From assembly GCA_016709575.1 (NCBI GenBank), contig JADJMM010000003.1, positions 124,001-188,000 on the forward strand: a DNA stretch of 64,000 nt, given 5' to 3'. The translations under genes and the position numbers were made by a program. Below are positions 58,054 through 64,000 of the stretch, piece by piece. The notes below the pieces were generated by a model. The model saw nothing but the letters and a program-made list of their open reading frames with translations, was not told the origin of the DNA and did not search any database. The stretch is from Sphingobacteriaceae bacterium (lineage in GTDB: Bacteria > Bacteroidota > Bacteroidia > B-17B0 > Aurantibacillaceae). Position 1 is the first letter of the stretch; every line of letters starts with the position of its first letter.

Positions 58054-59193
58054 ATGAAAAAAACAATTCTAAGTATTTTGTGGATTTCAACTTTAGGGAT
58101 AGAAGCCCAAAATCCAACACCGATATTAAAAAACAATACCGTGTTGACACTGATTCACAAGGATTATAGCTTATCCAATAAGCCGGACGTTAATAGTAAA
58201 ACAAAAGATGCCGAAAGAGAAAAGCTAGTTGATGAATTTAATGAAAAAGTTTTAGCAGGTACCATGAAGTACTTTAGCAAAGCACCTGTTACCATGGAGA
58301 TATCAAACGAAAGCAAGAACGATAATTTTACCGGCTACAGAGCATTATACAAGCAAGATGTTATTGGAGGATCTGGGTGCAAATCAACTAACAAATTCGA
58401 TGGTGTCATTTTCTTTGCAAAGGATACAACCTTTTATGCTATGCACGCCGGTCCGTATTATATAAGTGGTTATAACATGCAAGGAAAATTTGATACAATG
58501 GCTATGATGACATTTCCGATTTTAAAGTATCCTACAAAAATTAAGGTTGGAGATATATTACCAATTTCTAAACTACACTATTTGCAAACGCCTCAAAAAT
58601 CTCATGATGCTGTGGTTAGGAGTGTTGTTTCAGGTCACAAAAAATCAACCTCAATACAAAATGTTGAAGTGCAAAAATTTGGAATTGGCAATGGAAATTA
58701 TGGTTATGAAAACAGACCAGCCTTAGTCAGTGCGTATGAAGCAGTTTACGAACATGTTCCGGTTGAAGTGGAAACAACTATAAAAATGGGTTTGAGCAGA
58801 ATATTTAATGTAGGCGCGGCTGTAACCCATACTGAAACAATAGAAATCAGTGGAAAAAAATACGTAGCATACGTGATTAGAAGTGAAGAATGGAACGGAG
58901 ATTTAAAATCACAAGTAGACGTTAAAACTTATGCTTCAGAGCAAGCTACAGTAAGTAGCAAAATTGCAGCTAAAGCTGCTGATCTTGAAAAAAGAAGAAG
59001 AGAAAAAGTTGCCAAAAAAGTAGCAATGGCTATGAATCAAGGGGCGGAAAATAAAAATGACATGGGCTTTACTGTGATGTATGAAGATAGATGGTACGTT
59101 CCTGAACTTGGTCTTGAAGTGAAAAAAATCCGGTACAATAAATTCGGACTCATTGAATATATTTTAGAACCTCAATCATTAACCACTAACTAG
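58054..59193 (+). CDS. secreted protein of unknown function in the TGCACTATTT regulon
   Basis: About 379 residues from ATG 58054; an upstream TTG at 58027 overlaps the -7 box and is rejected. The signal peptide reads MKKTILSILWISTLGIEAQ. The mature protein has an alternating beta region (GYRALYKQDVIGGSGC, DTTFYAMHAGPYYISGY, ILKYPTKIKVGDILP) and a Lys-rich helical stretch (KAADLEKRRREKVAKKVAMAM). A final Trp/Tyr-rich beta segment reads YEDRWYVPELGLEVKKIRYNKFG. There is no sorting domain, so the periplasm is the likely location. I recognise no family. It is followed 7 bases later by an ankyrin protein, and the two probably form one operon. Confidence 0.75.
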   Translation: MKKTILSILWISTLGIEAQNPTPILKNNTVLTLIHKDYSLSNKPDVNSKTKDAEREKLVDEFNEKVLAGTMKYFSKAPVTMEISNESKNDNFTGYRALYKQDVIGGSGCKSTNKFDGVIFFAKDTTFYAMHAGPYYISGYNMQGKFDTMAMMTFPILKYPTKIKVGDILPISKLHYLQTPQKSHDAVVRSVVSGHKKSTSIQNVEVQKFGIGNGNYGYENRPALVSAYEAVYEHVPVEVETTIKMGLSRIFNVGAAVTHTETIEISGKKYVAYVIRSEEWNGDLKSQVDVKTYASEQATVSSKIAAKAADLEKRRREKVAKKVAMAMNQGAENKNDMGFTVMYEDRWYVPELGLEVKKIRYNKFGLIEYILEPQSLTTN

Positions 59194-59200
59194 TAACGTT

Positions 59201-59755
59201 ATGAAAAATTTAAAAACTACAATAATTTTAGCCTTTCTATTAATCACTATAAGTGCTAATTCGCAAAATCCTCAACGTATGCTAATGGAATCTCTTCTTT
59301 CAGGAAACATTGAAGCGGTTGAATACTGGATAAGTCAAGGAGCTAATATTAATAAAAAATACGTTGGAGAATACAGCGTAAACGGTATGGATTTTGAAAC
59401 CACTAAATTAAATGAAATGCCTTTACACGCTGCATTGGCAGCTTCGAATGCCGACATGATTGTTTTTTTATTGGACAAAGGTGCTGATCCGGATGTTGAG
59501 AATGGTTTTGGGTCTTCACCAATTCAATATCTTGCTACCAAGAGTCACAATTTAGTAATGCAAAATAAAGATTGTGGATTTGAATCGAATCGTGATATTA
59601 AAATTGCGCAAGCTTTAGTAAATAAAAAAGCAGATTTGAATGGGAAAGTTTTTGGTAAACGCACTTTAACTTTAGCTAAAGAGTACTCAAAATATCGTCC
59701 AACAGATAAAGATGGGTTTATAGCTTTCTTAATTAGAAACGGCGCAAAAGAATAA
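59201..59755 (+). CDS. exported ankyrin-repeat protein
   Basis: A 184-residue protein with a signal peptide (MKNLKTTIILAFLLITISANSQ) and three or so ankyrin repeats. These are SLLSGNIEAVEYWISQGANIN (about 32-52), MPLHAALAASNADMIVFLLDKGADPD (about 74-99), and a last one ending VNKKADLNGKVFG. The end FIAFLIRNGAKE closes the repeat stack. Periplasmic ankyrin proteins often act as inhibitors or scaffolds for a neighbouring protein, here the 388-residue protein encoded 7 bases upstream. A perfect terminator follows, so this is the end of the transcript. Confidence 0.85.
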   Translation: MKNLKTTIILAFLLITISANSQNPQRMLMESLLSGNIEAVEYWISQGANINKKYVGEYSVNGMDFETTKLNEMPLHAALAASNADMIVFLLDKGADPDVENGFGSSPIQYLATKSHNLVMQNKDCGFESNRDIKIAQALVNKKADLNGKVFGKRTLTLAKEYSKYRPTDKDGFIAFLIRNGAKE

Positions 59756-59766
59756 TTCCAATACAA

Positions 59767-59793
59767 AGAGCTTGTTGTTTAACAAGCTCTTTT
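59767..59793 (+). terminator. intrinsic terminator after the ankyrin gene
   Basis: A perfect 10-bp stem (AGAGCTTGTT at 59767-59776, AACAAGCTCT at 59781-59790) with loop GTTT is followed by TTT. Confidence 0.85.
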
Positions 59794-59864
59794 AAATATT
59801 TCCCATTATTTGTTATTAAACTCATAAAAAAGTTTGCTGCAATTCTCATTCTTATGATTTTCAT

Positions 59865-59914
59865 AAATAGTGCAAATGCACTATTTCGCTGCTTTAGTAA
59901 ATAAAGCACCTTTG
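59865..59914 (+). promoter_or_regulatory. TGCACTATTT promoter, site 3 (T9SS gene)
   Basis: A perfect palindrome AAATAGTGCA-AA-TGCACTATTT (59865-59886) is followed after exactly 24 bases by TTTG (59911-59914), with CACCTTTG as the -7-type box. The ATG is at 59938. This is the best copy of the element. Confidence 0.7.
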
Positions 59915-59937
59915 ATTAACAAATTAAAACAAAAACT

Positions 59938-61602
59938 ATGAGAATAAAATTTACATTTAATTTACTAATAGGCTTGTTCCTATTAGCAACAACAAGCATT
60001 CATGCACAATTTCAATGGGCATTTACATTGAGTGGTGGAAATGGCATTTACAATAAAGGAAAACGAATCGTGACTGATGCCAGCGGAAACGCCTACACAG
60101 GAGGAGAGTTTGGAGGTACAATGAATTTTGATCCGGGCCCCGGAACATATACTCTAAATGGTAGCACTACTTCTTGTTTTGTACAAAAAGTTGATGCATC
60201 CTCCAATTTTGTATGGGCAGTAAGATATGGTGGCTATAGTGTTGATGGCATATCGAGAGACGCAAGCGGTAACTTATTATTATGCGGGTTCTTTTATGGA
60301 ACAGCAGATTTCGATCCAGGTCCTGGAACATTTACATTAGCCTCTATCAATGGAAGCTTACCAAATACTTATGCTTTAAAATTAGATCCTAATGGTAATT
60401 TTTTATGGGCTGTTAGATTTGGTGATTCCAATACCTCAGCTAAAGATATATCTAATGATGCTGCAGGTAATGTTTTTATAACAGGCATGTTTAGCGGAGT
60501 TCAGGATTTTGATCCGGGAGCAGGAACATTTAATATGGGCACAGCAACTGTAGCAGGTGGTTACATTTTGAAATTAGATGCGAACGGAAATTTTGTTTTT
60601 TCTAAAGAAATGAAATCCATTTCAACTGGAGCAGGAACAACTGGAACTTCCATCGAATTGGATGGGTTAGGAAATATTATTACCACAGGTTACTTTGGTG
60701 GAACGGTAGATTTTGACCCAAGCCCTGCAACATATACACTTGGCGCGAGTGGTTCAGCTTATGATATTTTTATAGAAAAATTAGACCCAACAGGTAATTT
60801 TCTTTGGGCGCACGCTGTTGGTACACCTACAGCATCTGATTTGGCTTACGCAGTAACTATTGATGCTTCAAACAACATTTATAGTTCCGGCAACTTTGCA
60901 AATACTGTTGATTTTGATCCCGGTGCAGGTGTTACAAATTTAACCGCTGCTGGCACTTCAGACGCTTACATTTGGAAATTAGATGCCAATGGAAATTTTG
61001 TGTGGGCAAAAAATATGGGTACAAACGCAAACGCTCTTAGTCATGATGCTTCAGGTGATATTTACTCGATAGGAACCGGAGCTACAGGCGATGATATTGA
61101 TCCGGGCGCAGGAACTTATACTGTTAGTGGTTCCTATATTCAAAAATTAGATGCCTCAGGAAATTTTGTTTGGGGAAGAGACTATGGTGTATTCCCGGTT
61201 TTTAATGACATTTCGGTTAATGGATCTGATGTTTATTTCACAGGACGTTATTTAGGAACTGTAGATTTTGATCCGGATGCAACTGTATTCAATTTACCGG
61301 GTAGTTTTGCAGGTTATAATCTATTTGTAAGTAAACTTAGTTCGTATTCCGTTTCGGTTAAAGAATATGAAATGAATGAAATAAATTTAAAAGTGTTTCC
61401 AAATCCATCTAATGGCAACATAAATCTTTTATTTGAAAAACCTTACACAGGAAGTTTACAAGTGTTTGATATTTCAGGAAAACAAATTCATTCTCAAACG
61501 CTAACTAAAGAAACAGAATTGAAATTAGATTTAACGAATTACAACAGTGGCGTTTATTTTGTGAAAACAGGAGAGACCTCATTTAAGATTGTTATTCAGT
61601 AA
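59938..61602 (+). CDS. T9SS protein with DFDPGPGT repeats
   Basis: A 554-residue exported protein with a signal peptide (FNLLIGLFLLATTSIHAQ) and about seven ~65-residue repeats. Each has a WAxxxG strand, a DASGNxYxxGxFxGTxDFDPGPGT unit and KLDxxGNF, as expected of a beta-propeller-like fold of the Bacteroidota SBBP/delta-60 kind. The Asp-rich DFDPG loops could bind Ca2+ by inference. The last ~75 residues are a T9SS type A sorting domain (VFPNPSNGNINLLFE to TSFKIVIQ). Its promoter carries the perfect TGCACTATTT palindrome, so it is probably controlled by the nearby NarL-type regulator. Confidence 0.88.
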   Translation: MRIKFTFNLLIGLFLLATTSIHAQFQWAFTLSGGNGIYNKGKRIVTDASGNAYTGGEFGGTMNFDPGPGTYTLNGSTTSCFVQKVDASSNFVWAVRYGGYSVDGISRDASGNLLLCGFFYGTADFDPGPGTFTLASINGSLPNTYALKLDPNGNFLWAVRFGDSNTSAKDISNDAAGNVFITGMFSGVQDFDPGAGTFNMGTATVAGGYILKLDANGNFVFSKEMKSISTGAGTTGTSIELDGLGNIITTGYFGGTVDFDPSPATYTLGASGSAYDIFIEKLDPTGNFLWAHAVGTPTASDLAYAVTIDASNNIYSSGNFANTVDFDPGAGVTNLTAAGTSDAYIWKLDANGNFVWAKNMGTNANALSHDASGDIYSIGTGATGDDIDPGAGTYTVSGSYIQKLDASGNFVWGRDYGVFPVFNDISVNGSDVYFTGRYLGTVDFDPDATVFNLPGSFAGYNLFVSKLSSYSVSVKEYEMNEINLKVFPNPSNGNINLLFEKPYTGSLQVFDISGKQIHSQTLTKETELKLDLTNYNSGVYFVKTGETSFKIVIQ

Positions 61603-61620
61603 TCTTATTAACCTCATAAA

Positions 61621-61650
61621 AAAACCCCGACTGAAAAGCCGGGGTTTTTT
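61621..61650. terminator. bidirectional terminator between convergent T9SS genes
   Basis: A 9-bp stem (AAAACCCCG at 61621-61629, CGGGGTTTT at 61640-61648) has T-runs in both directions and serves the genes ending at 61602 and 61656. Confidence 0.85.
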
Positions 61651-61655
61651 ATTTT

Positions 61656-63821
61656 TTATTCCTTAATTATTTTTGCCTTCGCTGCTTTTCCATCAGCGCT
61701 ATGCATTTCAACAATGTACATACCGCTTTCGAAGTTTTCAAAATTGATACTATTAACATTTGAATACGACCCTACTTCTCTTCCCATAATATCAAACACA
61801 ACTACTTTATTCATTTTTTCACTTATGAATAAATTGTTTGTTGTTGGATTCGGATAAAGTTTCAAACCTTTAATTTCATTCTCACCAATAAATGCTGCTA
61901 TCACAATTTTATTTTTAGTTGTGTTAGTTGTTATGGCAGAATTGTAATCAAAATAAATATGCGCTCTGTTCTTAATCTCAGCGCCCGGTAATAACCCTGT
62001 ATTTAACTTGATATTGTAAGTTACATAACCATGACTCGCCGGCTCGTTTGTTATTGAAGCAGGTAAATAAATGTTCTTGAATTTAAATGAAGCTGCTCTC
62101 GAGAATGGATCCACTTGTAACTGAACAGGAAAGCTTGAATTTAAAACTTGTAATGAACTTAAGTCAAGTTGACTATCAATTGTATCATTAATTAAAACAG
62201 TTACTGCAGGACCAGTACCTAAATTTTGGAAATGGATAGTATAGGTCAAATCTAAAGTTGAAGGAGGGATATCTCCGTTCATTGCCATACCGGGAGTAAA
62301 TGATTCTTTGCTATTCGGATCATAAGGTCCGCCATATACATTACATATTGATTTAATATTATTCAGAGGATTATTATCGCTTAATGGATACACTATTGAT
62401 TGTACACAATAAGAACTGCCCATTACCGCAGCTGTTGATGTAAGAGCTGTAAACTTATGTGTTGTATTAAAACCTGGAGTATTCCAAACAATAGTATCAC
62501 CTGTAGCAGCAGAAATAATTGCAGAAGGAGCTAATGTTCCTACTAAAACATTTCCGAAAGTCATATCAGGAGGTAAAACAACTTTGAATTTTGTTGGCGG
62601 CACAGAAACCCCGCAAATATTTGAATACACTTTATAATTATATGCAGTAACTGTTATTGTTCCACCCGGAACTGCACCAGGACCCGGTAAACCATTGCTT
62701 AACCAAATTCCTGAAGCAAGATCATCAGGAAAAGAACCTGTTTGGCTCAACCCATAATTAATTCCAACAGTTGATGAAACAGCAATGTTTACAGTTGGTG
62801 TTACTGCATTACAAACTGTGAAACCTCCAACAGGAACAACATTCACAGAATAAATTCCGGGCGTTGTATTGATTTCGTAATTACCATTTACATCAGGATA
62901 CGCAACCATTGTTTTAGTTGGACTACTTAATACAACATTACTAATTGTATAAGGAGAATACCCTTCACCAGTATTCTTAACACAGTTGCTGTTACAATCT
63001 ACAAATGCATTTCCAAGTACTTGACCGCAGCTATCCACACTTACGAAATATTCCATTATGGAAGGTTGTGTATAACCGCTTAATGGTGTAAGTTCAGCAC
63101 TTATTGTGTGTAAACCCGAAGATAGAGTTAAAGTTGAAGGGAAATTATACTTAAAATCAAAAGCGGCGCCTAAGGGATATACAGCGAGGGTAGCTGTAGA
63201 GACTGATGTAGCAACTGTACCTCCGACTCCGGCTACTGGAAAAGAATCATACGTTACTCCGTCTATTTTTATACTTACCGTTCCATTATAAGCAGACGTA
63301 CATACTCTTTGGTTTCGGATAGTGGGCATAATAAATTGTGCGTTCACTTTATTACAAGTTCTCAGTGTATCTTTATCGCCGTTACGGTAAAAATCCTTAT
63401 AAACATTATTAACTATTAAACCGAATGTGGGCTCGAATAAAGCCGCATTTAAAGCAGAAGGTATTAAAGGTAAATAGAACATTGTTCCAAAAGTTCCAGT
63501 TAAAGATGCACAGGGCTGATAATAATTTTTTAAGGCGTAAGACTCTACTGAATATGTATTACATGTCACACTAACTGTCATCGGCCCAGTCATGACTCCA
63601 AAACAATTCGTAGTTCCACCTGCGCCCATATTATAACAGGGCATACTAGTTATTTGCAAATTTGCATTAGGCATTAATACATCTCCACCATCATAAATAC
63701 AATTATTATTGATGTCGGCAAAAACAGTAACGCTATAGTTTTTAGATACAGTTTGGGCATCTATAGTAAAGCCACAGATAACTAAAAAGGCCAAGGATAA
63801 GAATTTTTTCATTTTACTCAT
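61656..63821 (-). CDS. T9SS protein with DUF11-like repeat
   Basis: About 721 residues from ATG 63821 (MSKMKKFLSLAFLVICG); the longer frame to 63920 adds non-signal residues. The signal peptide ends near IDAQ. A Ca-binding-looking ADINNNCIYDGGDVLMP starts the mature part, with a second related unit FVDCNSNCVKNTGEGYSP, both resembling dockerin/SdrD-B-type modules. A DUF11-like domain (LDLTYTIHFQNLGTGPAVTVLIND) follows, then HIYFDYNSAITTNT and a T9SS type A sorting domain (LYPNPTTNNLFISEK to KAKIIKE). This is a common architecture of Bacteroidota surface proteins without known enzymatic function. Confidence 0.87.
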   Translation of the reverse strand: MSKMKKFLSLAFLVICGFTIDAQTVSKNYSVTVFADINNNCIYDGGDVLMPNANLQITSMPCYNMGAGGTTNCFGVMTGPMTVSVTCNTYSVESYALKNYYQPCASLTGTFGTMFYLPLIPSALNAALFEPTFGLIVNNVYKDFYRNGDKDTLRTCNKVNAQFIMPTIRNQRVCTSAYNGTVSIKIDGVTYDSFPVAGVGGTVATSVSTATLAVYPLGAAFDFKYNFPSTLTLSSGLHTISAELTPLSGYTQPSIMEYFVSVDSCGQVLGNAFVDCNSNCVKNTGEGYSPYTISNVVLSSPTKTMVAYPDVNGNYEINTTPGIYSVNVVPVGGFTVCNAVTPTVNIAVSSTVGINYGLSQTGSFPDDLASGIWLSNGLPGPGAVPGGTITVTAYNYKVYSNICGVSVPPTKFKVVLPPDMTFGNVLVGTLAPSAIISAATGDTIVWNTPGFNTTHKFTALTSTAAVMGSSYCVQSIVYPLSDNNPLNNIKSICNVYGGPYDPNSKESFTPGMAMNGDIPPSTLDLTYTIHFQNLGTGPAVTVLINDTIDSQLDLSSLQVLNSSFPVQLQVDPFSRAASFKFKNIYLPASITNEPASHGYVTYNIKLNTGLLPGAEIKNRAHIYFDYNSAITTNTTKNKIVIAAFIGENEIKGLKLYPNPTTNNLFISEKMNKVVVFDIMGREVGSYSNVNSINFENFESGMYIVEMHSADGKAAKAKIIKE

Positions 63822-63933
63822 AAAATTAGTTTGGGTAAAAATAACAACTGCTGCATCATTTAAACAGGTAAATGATTGTAATACCCGCAAAAATGAGTGA
63901 ATACAACAATGACAAAGCACTTTAAATAAAAAA

Positions 63934-63951
63934 AACCCAACTTTCGTTGGG
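63934..63951 (-). terminator. intrinsic terminator of the gene at the right edge
   Basis: CCCAAC/GTTGGG arms (63936-63941, 63946-63951) around TTTC are followed on the minus strand by eight T. It lies just downstream of the partial gene ending at 63963. Confidence 0.75.
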
Positions 63952-63962
63952 GCATTTTTGTT

Positions 63963-64000
63963 TTACTTAACTATTATTAACCGCTTAACTGCAGTTTCGT
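63963..64000 (-). CDS. C-terminal end of a T9SS sorting-domain protein (partial)
   Basis: The last 38 bases of the window, read on the minus strand, give ETAVKRLIIVK and a TAA stop. VKRLIIVK is a very common ending of T9SS type A sorting domains, and a terminator follows directly. Everything upstream lies beyond the window, so only the export signal can be claimed. Confidence 0.6.
   Translation of the reverse strand, partial: ETAVKRLIIVK

Noticed and set aside
61656..63920. Start of the T9SS gene at 63920
   Set aside because: The first 33 residues do not look like a signal peptide, while a typical one starts at 63821 or 63812.
1..64000. TAG reassigned as a sense codon
   Set aside because: parE, ychF, the 1551-residue T9SS gene and the 388-residue gene all end naturally at TAG, so the codon is used for termination here.
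1..64000. CRISPR array, prophage or insertion sequence
   Set aside because: No regularly spaced direct repeats, no transposase or integrase frames and no phage structural genes were seen on either strand.
1..64000. tRNA or rRNA genes
   Set aside because: No cloverleaf with a GTTCRANNC T-arm or rRNA-like stretch was recognised by eye. A tRNA search program would be needed to exclude them.

Overview
The window is chromosomal DNA from a member of the Bacteroidota. Support comes from seven secreted proteins with type IX secretion (T9SS) C-terminal sorting domains, promoters of the TAnnTTTG type with no clear Shine-Dalgarno sequences, the Bacteroidota forms of ParC/ParE and DnaG, an AT-rich sequence, and a complete dcw cell-wall/division cluster that includes an FtsI with a PASTA domain. 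I cannot name the genus.

Layout. 0-10.6 kb: the start of surE, a membrane zinc protease, ridA, an RRM protein, a 1551-residue T9SS protein and dnaG. 10.7-17.8 kb: parC and parE, an AIM24-family protein, a four-helix-bundle gene flanked by inverted repeats, and ychF. 18-22 kb: a two-subunit transketolase whose halves are separated by a von Willebrand A gene, then two small membrane or lipid-anchored proteins. 22.1-27.9 kb: two large T9SS proteins and a small unknown. 28-34.5 kb: a signalling island with a NarL-type regulator, a candidate small RNA, a receiver-PAS-kinase, a damaged 7TMR-DISM kinase, an acyltransferase-like protein and an Rv1355c-family E1-like adenylyltransferase, ending at a deletion scar. 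35-51.1 kb: yqeY, then ftsZ-ftsA-ftsQ-murC-murG-ftsW-murD-mraY-murE-ftsI-ftsL-rsmH-mraZ, all on the minus strand and fronted by a recognisable MraZ operator. 51.3-55.6 kb: an acyltransferase, a SprT-like protease, a LacI-family regulator and an aminotransferase. 55.6-64 kb: a TPR histidine kinase and NarL-type regulator beside secreted proteins that appear to form their local regulon.

The most interesting new observation is a promoter architecture found three times in the last 10 kb. The sequence TGCACTATTT lies exactly 24 bases before a CAnnTTTG -7 box in front of the response regulator, a 380-residue secreted protein and a T9SS protein. It is likely the target of that regulator. Second is the E1-like / acyltransferase / two-component island, which looks like a signal-making and signal-sensing module.

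Caution on sequence quality. At least fifteen single-base indels, mostly in A/T runs, and a few in-frame TAG codons interrupt about a dozen genes. These include the essential dnaG, ftsA, murE and ftsI, so most are probably consensus errors. I annotate these as single genes and describe each break. The 30-34.5 kb island is hit hardest and may be genuinely decaying.
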